A stretch of DNA of 64,000 nt, taken from NCBI GenBank assembly GCA_019137255.1, contig WPDH01000092.1, positions 62,001-126,000 of the forward strand. The letters run 5' to 3'. The stretch's first letter is position 1; the number at the start of each line of letters is the position of its first letter. Both the position numbers and the translations under genes were made by a program. The notes under the pieces were generated by a model that was not told where the DNA came from, searched no databases, and worked only from the letters and a program-made list of their open reading frames with translations. The DNA comes from Corinectria fuckeliana. Its lineage: Eukaryota > Ascomycota > Sordariomycetes > Hypocreales > Nectriaceae. Positions 11,559 through 24,780 of this stretch are shown in pieces.

Positions 11559-12794
11559 ATGTTGACGCCAAGGAAGCGCCGGATCGAAAGCCACGAAAGC
11601 GCTCTTCGATCCCGACGCGACACCTCGGCCGAAAACGCGCAGCGTGCCATCTTCGACTTCCATCTCGCAGTCAGTGGCGTCGGATACGGACTCGGTACGA
11701 TCGGGGGACTCATCGTCTCAGACCCAAATGATGAGCTTGTGCCTGAGCGAGACAGGTGTAGAATGCCAATCGCTCAATGTCTCTACTATGCCCGACGTAG
11801 CCAGGACCATGTTCAAGACTATCGGGCGGATTGGCCGAGGACGAGGGCTGTTGCCGGATGCCATGAGACCAGTCATCATCCCCAAGCTCCAGGACCGAGA
11901 CGAGGACCATCTGGACTGGGAAGATTTTTTTCAAGTCTGCGGATGAGGGCGATAGTGCTTTGCCGGGCCGGATTCCGTCGTTTGAAGAGGTCGAAAAGGT
12001 CTTTATCGAGGCGACCGAGTGCGAAGACTACAAGCACGACGAAGGCAAATTTGGATAACGAGGTCCACCTACGCTTGCTGGAGGGGATATATAGACATCC
12101 TTGTGGCAAACCCTGTGACCTTTTCAACTCTGTCGGATGGTGAGCCTCTCTTCTACCCCTGTCTACCTTTTCCGCATTGCAGCACCTCGGCCCGTGCTCA
12201 TCGGGAATTTACACCCATCTCATTAACGTCTAGGATGATTGACATCTGTATATACGCCTCGCTCAACCATGACCAAAAACTCAAAGCCGCTATGGTCGAG
12301 TTCAGTAAAAGTTCGCCCACCATGTCCGTCAACCACACCGACTTTATAGTTACCCAGGAGCGGCCTCTCCTCGTCAGCATCGAGACTAAGGAGCCCGCTG
12401 TGCAGGGAGACAAAGCTCAGCTGAAAATCAGCGTCTGGCATGCCGCCCAATGGTCGTTTCTGCGCCGGGCTGTCGGACAGAAGCTTCTTCGGCAGCGACC
12501 AGCGCAAGGGTTTGACGCACCACCGCGGAGGAGGAGCAGCGAGAGCACAAGGCGATGAAACTAGCTGCCCTAGCAAAGCTGGGTTTTATCCCGGGCATCA
12601 TCGTCCAAGGCCATCGATGGCGTTTGGTGCTGTCTACGTATGAGGATGGCCAGACGACGTTGTGGGCCGAGTGGGAGTTCGGATCGACAAAGGGGTTGCT
12701 GGATATATATGCCACTGTTGCGGGCGTGAGAGAGCCGACGGCCTGGGGGAGAGATGTGTACTTGCCTTGGTTTAAGGAGAATATATTAGATTGA
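11559..12794 (+). pseudogene. Broken PD-(D/E)XK nuclease-like protein gene
   Basis: The parts match the abundant fungal PD-(D/E)XK nuclease-like family: an N-terminal Ser/Asp-rich stretch, IGRIGRGRGLLPDAMRP, FEEVEKVFIEATECEDY, MIDICIYAS, SVNHTDF, the core SIETKEP (the E-x-K part of the motif), AQWSFLRR, and a C-terminal LGFIPGIIVQGHRWRL ending in WFKENILD. These lie in different frames: shifts occur near 11650-11700, at a run of seven T (about 11926-11932), near 12053 and near 12500-12545, and only some positions could be introns. The family is often present as many decayed copies in fungal genomes. I judge this copy inactive. Confidence 0.65.
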
Positions 12795-13863
12795 GCCATG
12801 GATGAAATTACGAGTAAACTTAAGAGCAAAGTGGCCATGAACGATGATCATGTCGCCCTCGCTAGTCGTCTCGGTTCGGTGACCGCCAAAGCTGACGGGG
12901 GAATTAGTATACTGTTCACCATACCTGAAATAAGAAGAACGAAGACCCACAGAATTCTCTCCATTATCAAGTCATTGTTGAGTTGCATTTGCTTGCTTTC
13001 TTGTTATGGTAGGTCGCTGTTCGACAACCTGTACCTTGTAAGGGTGTCTAACCGAGGCCCCGTTCCTGGCATCGTAACGCGCTGTGGCCGGCGAATGCTC
13101 GGCGAGCCTTCGGCCCTTTATAACCTGTCGTGTGGTGCAGTTCCGTAACGTAGCTTACTGTAATTGGTTGATCTTTTGGCGTTACGGTTGGAATGATCTA
13201 TTGAAGGCTGGGCACACCGCCCCAGTCCTTACAAATCTCTTCAAGGCTTGGACATTCTAGAAAATGTTGTTACATATGATAATCCTATCCTCTCAGGATG
13301 AGAACAGAGGCTTCACTTCGCTTTCAAGGGTTGCAAATATGACAAGAAGGTGCAAACCGGAGTCTTCAGCACCGAGACGATACCCACCTACAACCAGGTC
13401 ATGGATCAATACATGATGGTGGAAGTTTGTATAGATGAATTCAGTGCTGGCAAAAATGGAAAACGTAGACTAATTATAGTAGCCACATGAAGAGCTAAGC
13501 TAAGAAGCGGAGTACGCTCAAGGGACGCTAATTAAAGCTGTAGCTTTTATTTGTCTCTTGTATCAATATCCCGAAATTGATAAGAGGTCTGTCGATCTGA
13601 CCAAGAGACAAAAGTGTTAGCCAGGATCCGCAATACATGCACCTCACACCCGATGATAAGGCGCTACCTATTTAAGCGGCCCATGCTTAAATGCAGATCT
13701 CGCTCGCTTAAGCTACCGCTGTGTAGCTACGTAAAACAGCATGTAGTGAACCTGGTACCTATGTATGTCGAAATACTATCCACCCCGAGCAGACTGGTAT
13801 AAAGCCCTTGCTATTTGTACTGTTCTCCTCTGTTTTCCTCTATTCTTCCTCCTCACTTAAACT
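12795..13863. other. Intergenic stretch, no gene supported
   Basis: Roughly 1.07 kb before the next methyltransferase. Open frames at 12798..13148 and 13614..13802 show no domain, splice partner or plausible composition. The last part holds the promoter of the gene at 13864. Confidence 0.45.
13798..13803 (+). promoter_or_regulatory. TATA box of methyltransferase gene
   Basis: TATAAA lies 66 bp before the ATG at 13864, followed by a pyrimidine-rich tract, as is common at fungal transcription starts. Confidence 0.55.
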
Positions 13864-14613
13864 ATGCCTATCATGAAGCCCGTACCCAACGCTGGATCCA
13901 TTCGTTTTACACCTTTCGTTCTTCGTATTTACGATTGGTACGTCATTCGGATTTCAGCCCCTTGGGTTTGGAAATGCTCAGCCCAAAAGTTCCTCCTCCC
14001 TTTCTTCAAGGACAATTTCTCCAAGCGCCACCTCGACATTGGAGTTGGAAATGGGTACTTTCCCATCACCGCTCTGGCCAGCATCCAAGCATCTGAAGGG
14101 GTGCAGCGGGACCAACACATAACCCTCGTGGACTTGAGCCAGCACTCGCTGAACGCAGCCAAGCAGCGCATCCTATCTTTCCACCCGAAGGTAGATGTCC
14201 GGACGGTTCTTGCAGATGCTGTAAAGCCAATGCCTGAAGCGTTGCAGGGCGAACTTTTCGACTCAGCTTCACAGTATCTTTTGCTACATCACATGCCCGG
14301 CCCAACGGCACACAAGGCTCAAGCCTTTCGGGTCGCCAAACAGCATTTATCAGATGACGGCGTGCTCTTTGGAGCAACGGTGCTAGGGAAGATGTGGGAA
14401 AAGGCACCAAATGGTTACAGAGTGAAGACCGAGAAGAAAATGAGCGGCCTTGCGTCGTTCGCCCTGGGATTTTATAACAAGAGAGGGATATTTGACAACT
14501 ACGGAGAGGACCCGGGTGTGTTTGAGGATGTGCTGAAGAGCGAGTTTGAGGAGGTAGAGACGCATATTGTGGGCATGGTATTTTTCTTCAAAGCCACAAG
14601 ACCACGCAGATAG
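13864..14613 (+). CDS. Class I SAM-dependent methyltransferase next to the PKS
   Basis: Intronless, 249 aa. Motif I is HLDIGVGNGYF at about residues 56-66, the acidic loop residue is in TLVDLSQHSL, and the later LLLHHMPGP and HLSDDGVLFGATVLG correspond to motifs II and III. The N-terminus is rich in aromatic residues (FVLRIYDWYVIRISAPWVW), like small fungal methyltransferases found beside polyketide synthase genes. It is on the same strand as the HR-PKS and starts 2.1 kb before it with no other intact gene between, so it is the best candidate for a dedicated tailoring methyltransferase. Acceptor atom and substrate are unknown. Confidence 0.82.
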   Translation: MPIMKPVPNAGSIRFTPFVLRIYDWYVIRISAPWVWKCSAQKFLLPFFKDNFSKRHLDIGVGNGYFPITALASIQASEGVQRDQHITLVDLSQHSLNAAKQRILSFHPKVDVRTVLADAVKPMPEALQGELFDSASQYLLLHHMPGPTAHKAQAFRVAKQHLSDDGVLFGATVLGKMWEKAPNGYRVKTEKKMSGLASFALGFYNKRGIFDNYGEDPGVFEDVLKSEFEEVETHIVGMVFFFKATRPRR

Positions 14614-16009
14614 ATATCGAGAGAACTGAGCGGTGCCTGGGACTTTTCCCACACCAGAGGATATTTGACATCTGCTGGCATGACCATGTACCTTCAAGCT
14701 GGCTCCCAACCCTCACGCGGGATTCTTTTCGCGACAGTCTCTCCAAACCCTCGACGAACTTGGCGGACTCGTGGGGTCACTGTCACCAGGTTGAGGTGGT
14801 CAGATTCCAGCAACCTCAAAACTGGAATGAGCGGTGAGGGTTATCTGCACTCTCAAAAAGTGCTCAGCGACTCGCACTCACACACATCCATTATTAGGTG
14901 TCTTGAGATAATGCTAAAGCCAACGTAAAGTCCGTAAACCTGCAGCACACCCTTATCACGCTGGGTCAACGGAACGATTCAACCGGTAGAGAAAGCAGTT
15001 GCCGACAGCGTCTCCTGCGCCATGGCTTGCCTTCGTTTTCGTATGAATGCGGATCGTGCCGCAGGAGGGGCTGCATCGAGATATGCTGGTGTTCGGAGCT
15101 CATGTATCCCGCTGAGACAGCATTAGTATATCTGCAGCCTGCAGGCGTCAACCAGCTAATCAAATTTGGACACGCAGCGTTCTGGTCCAGCTAGTACATT
15201 TATCGTGAGGTGGTTGCATAAACTATTGCCACTTCTTGGATAGTGGAACGCGGTGAGGTCCGCTACATCCGTAGAGCGCTAAGTTGCTTGGGATATCAGT
15301 TCATTCAGAATCTACCGGTGGACTACAGAGGCTTGAAGCATCTACAAATGCGGGCTTTCCGCAAGTACCCATTATATCTGTTGGATGTCACCAAAAGACC
15401 TCGCATCTAGAACTTCCAATATGCCTCAGGACAGGTTCAGCATCAGTCAACTCCTCTATACGCTAACACAAGGGGAATGTATGTCTCACCCGGAATAGCT
15501 AGGCAATGTTACATCAAATGTATGATGTGTTTTTACCATAAATTGACGTGTCGATTGTCGCTATCGTGTTGGCTTGGGAGGACATGCATTAGCTCCGAAA
15601 TGTCTTGGGCGGCCTAGATTTACATGGTTAGCTCTCCAATGCATGTAAGCAATGATATCGGTCTCGCTAACTTCACTTTTCTGTAGTTAAAGCAGCCGCA
15701 TGTCTAGCCGTATGCAGCTAAAGATAGGACGATTGCGCGACTAATAGCTACTGCGGCCTTGCACACGAGCTCTCGTTCGTCGGGTTCATGGACATTTGGT
15801 GTTAGATGAGCGGAGTTCAAGTTTTTGAACGACGAGATAGGGTGATATAATGGGCTTACCATGGCATGGTGTAGACATCATGGTGTCTACGGTTTTATCG
15901 TTCCTAGTCCCCACTACCTGTTACTCTGTATTTGCATCTCATACAGACACAAAGGGGCGACAGCTCAATCGTCATACTTTGTTGTTAAACCAACCCTCAC
16001 TTGACAACC
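14614..16009. other. Long upstream region of the PKS gene
   Basis: About 1.4 kb with no supported gene. It should hold the terminator of the methyltransferase and the PKS promoter. A short Cys-rich frame near 15045-15180 might be coding debris but cannot be assigned. Confidence 0.45.
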
Positions 16010-19000
16010 ATGAGTGATCAAGGTCTAAGAAATTCGTCTTCTGGCAGCTCAGAAACGTCGACTCCGCCGGAAAGTCCTCCAGGGGCTTGCCCTGGCAGAG
16101 CACTGAGAATCAATGGCGTTGGTGGAGGAAGAACTACCCAAGTATCTCACATGCTTGACGTTGCCATCTGCGGGATTGGAGTGCGTCTCCCTGGAGGTAT
16201 TCGAAACGGGGAGGACTTTTGGGACCTTTTATGCAATGGCCGGGACGCGCGGAGCTCGATACCTACCAGCCGCTACAATCTGGAGGGCTTTGATGACAGT
16301 TTGGGGGGAAAGGATGCTGTCAAGGTCAAGTACGGATATTTCCTCGAAGAGGACTTGTCAAATCTTGACACTTCGTTCTTTACTTTGACAAGGAACGAGT
16401 TGGAAAAGACTGATCCCCAGCAACGATTACTCCTCGAGGTGACACGAGAGTGCCTCGAGGATGCAGGAGAAGTCTCCTACCGAGGCCAACTTGTTGGATG
16501 CTATGTCGGGACGTTTGGGGAGGACTGGCTAATGATGAGCGCCAAAGAACCTCAACAAGCGGGTGGCTACATAGTGACTGGACATGCTGATCTCATGATG
16601 GCCAATCGTGTCTCATACGAGTATGACTTTCGGGGCCCAAGGTAAGTCGTTGAAATCCCGCTCGCCATAAAGTGCCGGCGTCCTAATACTTTGGCATCAG
16701 CATGGTCATCAGGACAGGTTGTTCATCTTCTCTGCTCGGTCTTCATGAAGCTTTCCGCGCCATTCAGGCCGGTGACGCCACGGCGGCAGTTGTGGGAGGC
16801 ACCAGCTTGATAACAACTCCTACGCTTACCGCTACGATGTCCGCGGGAGAGGTTCTTGCCTCGGACGGATCGTGCAAGACGTTCGATGCCAGCGCAAATG
16901 GATATGCGAGAGCTGAAGCCATTACCGCAGTGTACGTCAAACGCCTCGACCATGCTATTCGGGACGGGAATCCGATCCGGGCTATCATCAGGGGCACAGC
17001 CGCGAACTGCGATGGTAAGAGCCAAAGTCTGGTGACGCCGAATGGAATCGCTCAGGAGGCACTTATCCGGAAAGCCTACGCGGATGCTAGCCTGAATCCT
17101 AGAGACACGGCATTTATAGAGGTAAGTGCAACGCTCTCTCGACCGAAGGTACTAAGCTGAGAGAATTTCCACGTAGTGCCATGGTACTGGTACTGCTACG
17201 GGAGACCCCATTGAAACCACGGCAGTGGGTAAAGTCTTTGGCAGTGAAGGGATCTACATCGGCTCGGTAAAGCCAAACTTGGGACATTCGGAAGGTTCGG
17301 CAGGGGTTACCTCAGTAATCAAATCTGTCCTGGCCCTCCAGCACAAGATCATTCCGCCAAACATCAAGTTCAACGATCCTAATCCAAAGAGTATGTATTA
17401 GCGCTCGTTGTTTCCCTACATGCAGGAGGGTTTCTAATCCGGTATTTCAGTTCCCTTCTCCAAGTACAAGTTGACAGTCCCGGTTGTTCCGACACCCTTT
17501 CCGCCAGATCGGCGAGAGAGGATTAGCATCAACTCTTTCGGAATCGGTGGCAGCAATGCTCATGTAAGAAAACTTTCTCTCTCGTGAGCAGCTAAGAAGT
17601 CTAATATAGTCTCCAGGTGATCTTAGAGTCGTATCCCCAACCCGACGAGGTAGGACAATCGGAGAAGGGCTTACAGACCGTCGATCAAAACATTGAACCC
17701 TGTGCTCTGAAGCCAGAGCTGGTTCTCTTTTCGGCTAATACCGAGTCGTCCCTGCGTGAACAAATCCGCCGTCATCAAGACTGGATTCGACACAATCCTG
17801 GGTCAAGTTCTGACATGGCTTACACTCGGGCCCTGCACAGAGAGCAGCTACCGCACAGAAGTTTCGCCATTGTGAGTCAAGATGAATTCAAGGAGACGTC
17901 TGAGATTTTGAAAGCACCACAAGACACACCGCCAGTGTTTGTCGTGTTCAGTGGCCAAGGGGCTCAATGGCCCGAGATGTGCAGCGAGTTGATATCAAAG
18001 GATCTTGGTTTCCGCAACGACATCTTGACCATGGACCGAAAATTGCAAGAGCTAAGCAATGCGCCTCCCTGGAATATGATGGGTGGGCAGGATCCTATCC
18101 AACATACAGAAAGTCTCTTTGTGTACTAATTATAGCTTCCAGATGAACTCCTGAAGCCGTGCGAATCCAGTCAGATACATAAAGCAGAGTTGTCGCAACC
18201 ACTCTGTACAGCCATACAGATTGCTCTCTTCAACAAGTTCGCTGGCTTAGGACTTAAACCAGCTGCTGTTGTCGGGCATTCGAGTGGAGAGATCGCGGCG
18301 GCGTACGCTTCTGGTCATCTTTCAATGGAGGAGGCCATCGCCATTGCTTACTATCGCGGCTATGTCACAACACGGCAGAAGCTTTGCGGCGCTATGGCTG
18401 CTGTAGGCATGGGAGCCCATGACCTGTCCGAGTACTTGTGCGAAGGCGTCGTCATTGCATGTGAGAACAGCCCGAACAGCTCCACTATCTCAGGAGATGC
18501 CGACAAGGTCCGTGGGGTCGTCGAGGCCATCAAGGAAAGCCTGCCAGATATGTTTGCCCGGGAACTGAAGGTGGGCATGGCGTATCATTCCCGTAAGCTT
18601 TCTACAACGCCCCTCTTGTTGCACGCAGTGAGTAACAGAATAGATCACATGATACCCTTGAGTGCCGAGTATCAAGCGTTACTTGAAGCTGAGATGAGAA
18701 CATCTCCGCAGCCGAGCTCTGAGTCCAGGGTGTCTTACTTCTCTTCCGTCACAGGCAAGCTCACTGATGATGGGCTCGGTAATCCGCCGTATTGGGTCAC
18801 CAATCTCACATCTCCGGTGAGATTTTCTTTGGCGGTCTCAAATCTCATGGCTCTCAACAAGGACGGCATTTTCTTCGAGATTGGTCCGCACTCCACTCTC
18901 GCCGGGCCCTTGCGGCAGATTTGCGCAGCCATTCCTCGGCCCTTTGATTACGTGTCAGCTCTGAGCCGTGGTAAAGACTCCGTGGTCAGTTTTCTCTCGG

Positions 19001-22000
19001 CGATAGGAAAGCTGTTCCAAGGAGGTGCTGCATTGGACTTCAAGCCCTTGTTTCCAACTGGAAAGGCTCTGTCAGGATTGCCAACATATCCTTGGGATCA
19101 CAGCACATCCTATTGGTATGAGAGTCGCGTTTCCAAAGGTTGGAGAAACCGCCAGTATCCTCACCACTGTCTTCTGGGTGCCCGTACGCTGGAGTGCTCA
19201 GAAGCCGAACCTGAATGGCGCAACATTCTCCAAGTCGAGGATGTGCCTTGGCTATCCGACCACAAAATCCAACACGACATCGTGTTTCCTTTTGCAGGTT
19301 ATGTCACTGTTGCTGGTGAGGCAGCGAGACAGCTCACGCACTCTTCGCACGACGATGGGTACCGCCTCCGACACGTCGTCGCACACACAGCCCTCCTTCT
19401 GTCCACTTCGACATCCACAGAACTTTTGACGACTCTGAGACGCCACAAGCTGAATGATAACGAAGATTCAGAGTGGTATGAGTTTTCAGTCACATCATAC
19501 AATGGTTCGACATGGGTGAAGCATTGTGATGGACAGGTGGCAATTTTGAGCAGCATCGCCCCAAGCCAGTGGAAACCCGAAACGCTTCCGAGGGCTGTGA
19601 GCTGCCCTCGGATATATGAAAGTCTAGCCAAAGTCGGGTTTGTGTATGGGCCGGAGTTCCGCGGCCTCGAAAACGTCACATCATCCGGCACGGAGGAGCT
19701 CGCCATCGGACAGGTCGTCAACAGAAGCCAACAGAGTCGCACTCCGTTCACCTTGCACCCGGCTACGATAGATGCCTGTCTTCAGCTGCTGCTAGTGGCC
19801 AGGGCAAAGGGAATTGGGCGTCACATCGCAGAGCTCTGTGTCCCAACCGTCATTGAAGACCTCGAGGTTGGTCCAGGGGCGGATATCATGTGGGCCAAAG
19901 CATGGAACCAGTATGGCAATAAGGATCTGCCGTGTATCGAGTGCATCGCAGACGGGAAACTAGTCCTACGTGCTTCTGGTATTGAGTTCCGGCCTTTGGG
20001 AGATGATAAAGGCTCCGAGACGGTCGATGTTCATGCTGCTGCAAGGCTCAGGTGGCTACCAGACTTCGACTTCCTCGACGTCTCTACCCTCTTCATACCA
20101 CCTGACTCGGACAGAAACGAGTCGAGGCTGCAAGAACAGCTCGGACTCCTTCTAATTCTGGAGACAGTGGAAAAAATCAGATACATCCAGCCATGTCAGC
20201 CTCACTTTGCCAGGTTTCGAGATTGGATGAACCAGCAAATCGGCTGCGCTGTGGCTGGGAGGTACAAGCTCATTGACGAACCTGAGCGATATGTGAGGCT
20301 GTCAAGGAAGGAAAGGCGAGAGATGCTAACTGAGCGAACCGAGGCGCTGCTGAAGCTACCTAAGAAGGCGTTCGCAGTTGGATTGAGGCTCATCTTTGAC
20401 AATATCGAGAAGATATTCACCGGTGAGGCCAACGCCCTCGATATCCTCTTGCAACACAACGTCCTGGCAAGCATTTACGATGTTATGGGCTTTGATTACG
20501 CCAGATTTGTCACCCTGTTGTCTCATACAAGACCTAACCTCCGGATTCTTGAGGTTGGAGCTGGAACTGGCGGGACTACCGAGACCATTCTTCGTAGCCT
20601 TGCCGATAGGGAGGGAATACCGGCATATTCTGCCTATACGTTCACGGACGTCTCTGCCGGATTCTTCCCTGCTGCGAGGGAACGCTTCGTGCATTCCTCC
20701 AATATCGAGTTCAAGGTCTTCGACATTACCAAGGATCCGGGAGAGCAAGGCTTCCAGGAGGACTCATACGATGTCATCATCGCGTCAAACGTTCTCCATG
20801 CAACGCCGTCTTTGCAACAGACTTTGGCCAATCTACGCCCTTTACTCAAGCCGGATGGAATGCTCGTCATGACTGAACTCTGTTCTGTGTCTTGCGCTTC
20901 AAACTACATCTTTGGCAACTTTGCGGGCTGGTGGCTTGGGGAGGCAGATGGCCGTCCGGATCAACCATACGTCCCAGTCTCCAGATGGGATGAAGACCTC
21001 AAGGCTGTCGGCTTTACGGGTGTTGATGCGGCTTGCTATGATGACGAGGAGCCATACAGACACATTGCCGTGATGGTGTCCAAAAAGGAGGCTAAGGAGG
21101 TCGTAAAGATATCGAGGGTTACCATTCTATCAGACAACCCCGAAGGCCAGGTTGCTAGCGCGCTGGCTGCCTCGGTCCAGGAGCAAGGCTGGGAAGCAGT
21201 ACACTGCGGCCTTGAAGACGACCTCCCTCAGGAGCAGCACGTCATCTCCTCCCTGGATCTCGAAGCCAACTTCTTTGAGAGCATCACAGCCGAGCGATTT
21301 GCTGCTTTCCAAAAGTTCCTTGCTTCCATGGGTCCTCAGAAGCTTCTGTGGCTGACCTCCCCGTCTCAAGTCAAGTGCCAGAACCCGTCTTCGGCGCAGA
21401 GTCTTGGTGTAGCTCGGACTATCCGGTCCGAGCTTGGTGCTTCGTTTTATACTCTCGAGATCAACCAGAAGGAGCCGGATTTCAACTCACTCGTCGCCCG
21501 CGTCTTCCAGAAAGTATGTGCCGAGGAAGGCAAAGACAGCCTAGAGTCGGACAAGGAATTTATTGTTGACAATGGGGTTATCTGCATTGGGCGGTATCAT
21601 CCATTTTCACTCATGGATGAAATGTGTCAAAAAAGCAACCAAGGCCGCAGCCAGATGGTGAAGTCTCTGGGCATTGACCAGCCAGGTATGTTAGAGACTC
21701 TGACGTGGAAGGGCCGTCCAATGCCTGAAAGCATCCCGGAGGCGCATGTGGAAATAGAGGTCCGCTCCGCTGGTCTCAACTTCCGCGATGTCGTTTACGC
21801 CATGGGTTTAATCTCCGCGGGGCGATCGCAAGCTCCTCTGGGCATGGAAGTCTCGGGTACGGTCCGGAGACTCGGCAGCGGAGTCGAGGGACTCGAAGTG
21901 GGCGACCGAGTCATGTCCTTTACCTACGAAGGCGGCTTTTCGACGCATGTCGTCGTTGCCGATCACTTCGTGCTGAGAGTTCCAGAGAGCATGAGCTTTG

Positions 22001-24003
22001 AGGAAGCTGCAACGATACAGGGCTGTTTTACGACAGTGGTTTACGCCTTGATGGACATCGGCAGGCTGTGCAGAGGGATGACGGTGCTCATTCACTCGGC
22101 CTGCGGCGGTGTCGGACTGGCCGCTGTCCAAGTTGTCCAGATGATGGGCGGTGAGATCTTTGCGACAGTCGGCAACGAGAAGAAGAGAGAGTATTTGATG
22201 ACCAACTACAACATTCCCGAGGACCACATATTCTCTTCTCGAGACGTTTCTTTCCTCGAGGGCGTGATGCAGAAAACGGTAGGGAACGGCGTTGACCTCG
22301 TGCTCAACTCACTTCCTGGGGAGCTCCTACATGCATCGTGGAAATGCGTGGCAAGAAACGGCTCGCTGCTGGAGCTGGGGAAACGCGACCTAGCGGGCTA
22401 TGGAAAGCTCGACCTGAGTCGTTTCCTGAACAATCGATCGTACTGCGGTGTGGATGTGGCATATCTGCTCCGAAACAGACCGTTGGTGATAAGGGAGTAA
22501 GTTGACGATGTCCTTGATTGATATTTCTTCCTTCATAACTACTGACTACTCTGAATAGTGTGCTGCAAAGAACACTCGGGTTTTTTGAGCAAGGCTTACT
22601 GCGACCCTTAGAGCCTGTCACTTTGTTTGATGCAGCAGAGGTTCCACAAGCCTTCCGGTATCTACAAGCAGGGGACCATATCGGAAAGGTTGTCTTGTCT
22701 CTTCCGGCAGACTGTTCTACGCTTGAGACTTCGATAAGTGCTCAACCGATGATGTTTGACCCGGATTCGGCTTTCTTGCTCGTGGGCGGTATTGGGGGCC
22801 TTGGAAGAGCTCTGGCAACCTGGCTCGTTGAGAGGGGCGCTAGAAACCTCGTTTTTCTTTCGAGAAATGCGTCCGACGGACCGGCTAGCATTCCCTTGTC
22901 GGTAGAGCTGCGGTCCATGGGATGCTCAGTTACGTTGGTCAGAGGGAGTGTTAATTGCCTCGAAGACGTTAAGGGGGCGATCGAGGCTTCGCCAGCGCCC
23001 ATCAAGGGTGTCTTTCATCTTGCTATGGTACAGAGGGTGAGTGTTTTACGATAAATCGCAGTTTAGTGAATATGGCTAATACAAACAGGATTCTCCATTC
23101 ATTGATATGAAATGGACCGACTGGCTTGACGCCAATGAGCCGAAAGTCCGCGGCACTTGGAATTTACATGAGGCTTTCCTCGACCACCCCCTCGACATAT
23201 TTTGGTTGGCAAGCTCTACGGTTACAGTCGTTGATCAGCCAGGACAGGGAAACTACAAGGCTGCGAGCACTTTCATCGAAGCATTCTGTCAATACAGACA
23301 TTTCCTGGGCCTGGCGGCTTCGGTGCTTTGCATCTGTCCAATCAATGATGTTGGTTTTGTTGCGGAGAACCCGTGGGCTCTCCGCAACATAAAGCTGCAG
23401 GGCCTTTACACGCTTGGAGAAAAGGAGTTCCTCGAGTATGTGGAAGCTTCACTTCTGAATTCCTTTCCCCAGGGGTCTCACAGCACGAGCCTAGTAGAGG
23501 GCGCACCTCCTCGTCCTGGATTCCTGCCTCCGTGGGAGAGTTCTGGACACATCATCATGGGCCTGAGGTCAGAGCTGCACTTGGACGACCCCAAGAACCC
23601 AACGAACTGGCGTCGAGACCGCCGAATGGGCGTATACCACAACATACCCATCGTGGAAGCTGTGAATACCCGCACCGACAACCAGCGCCTGAAGGAGTTC
23701 CTGGAAGAACTGACAGACGGAAATCCAGAGGCTGTCTTGAATGAAGCGGCCACCATTGACTTCCTCGCTGTTGAGACTGGGAGGAAGATCTACGACTTTT
23801 TGCTCAAGCAGGATGCCGAAATCGACGTGACGCTTAGTCTTTCGCAGATGGGGCTCGATTCTCTGACTGCAATCGAGCTCAGGAGATGGTTCCGACAGAT
23901 CTTCCAGCTGCAGATCAGCGTTCTGGAGATGATGGGGTCGGCTTCGCTAAAGCACCTTGGTGAGATTGTCAGAAGTAAATTGAAGGAAAAGCACGCGAGC
24001 TAG
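16010..24003 (+). CDS. Highly reducing type I polyketide synthase (KS-AT-DH-CMeT-ER-KR-ACP)
   Basis: Iterative cytosolic synthase, 2530 aa, building a reduced, C-methylated chain from malonyl-CoA and SAM. Exons are 16010..16641, 16701..17121, 17177..17390, 17451..17563, 17617..18082, 18143..22496, 22559..23036 and 23089..24003; the seven introns (52-62 bp) are GT-AG and the summed frame is open. KS: Cys218 in RTGCSSSL, His353 in CHGTGT, His388 in NLGHSEG. AT: GQGAQW at 573 and Ser662 in GHSSGE. DH: His989 in WLSDHKIQ and Asp1159 in HPATIDAC. CMeT: EVGAGTGGT at 1419. ER: LNFRDV near 1827 and CGGVGLAAV near 1935. KR: GGIGGLG at 2143 and Tyr2282. ACP: Ser2484 in GLDSL. All catalytic marks are present. 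The protein ends 46 residues after the ACP serine, with no thioesterase, reductase or acyltransferase release domain. The KS cysteine context (RTG, not DTA) is unusual. Product unknown. Confidence 0.95.
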
Positions 24004-24780
24004 CTGAACGAGAACGAGATAGGCCCAACCAAGGCAATGCAAAATAAAAAGAGCCGCCTGTCTACATAAAGCATAAAGTTACCCTGGCTGCACGCTGACG
24101 GCGACACTGCTCCGCCATGGAAACGATTGGAATGGACTCGGCGGATTCATTCACTTTCGATCTGCAACAAGGTTGCACTAACCCAAGCGCCAAACTTCAA
24201 TCGTGAGTTCCAGGTGGCAGATGACAAACCCAGTGCGGCGTGGCTTGGCAGGGCGGCTGGATGGAGGGGAGTGGGAGGCTTAGTGGCCTCGACTGGCATG
24301 ACACTGTGGTGAACGGTGGTGATAGTACACCGACATTTGCATCCTCTAGTTATCGATTATACAAATATGAGAGGGGCTGGCTATTGACATACTACGATAG
24401 TAACCGACCCGGGAGCTTGGGACCGTTCCCGACAGCTCGTCACCACCACGCGGCATTTTCCATCTTCGGCCGCTTGCGTCTTGGATCACCATCAGCCCTG
24501 CCCCCCTTTTCCCTTCAACCCAGATTGCTGGGTCGCTGACGTTCGAGCCAGCAACTAGCACAAACTGTTAGTCCAAGTCCAAGGTTTCCTGCTGCGCTAT
24601 AAGCCGCCGATCACCCTAGTCGCCCCCTCCCCCTCCCCAGTAATTAATCAAGACTATCCCCCCTCCTCACGCCCCTCATTCTCGCTCCATCATCAGTCGC
24701 CCATCATCCTGCAACCGTGGACCGATAGATTTCCTACTCACCGCGCGCCTCAAGTCTTCAAGTCTTGATCAGTACTGCCC
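24004..24780. other. Intergenic region between PKS and LaeA-like gene
   Basis: About 0.78 kb. The right half is pyrimidine-rich and C-rich (24600-24720), typical of a fungal promoter and leader. No gene is supported. Confidence 0.5.

Noticed and set aside
13000..13200. CGTAACG / CGTTACG words as possible terminal inverted repeats
   Set aside because: Too short and too few, with no target-site duplication or transposase-like frame.
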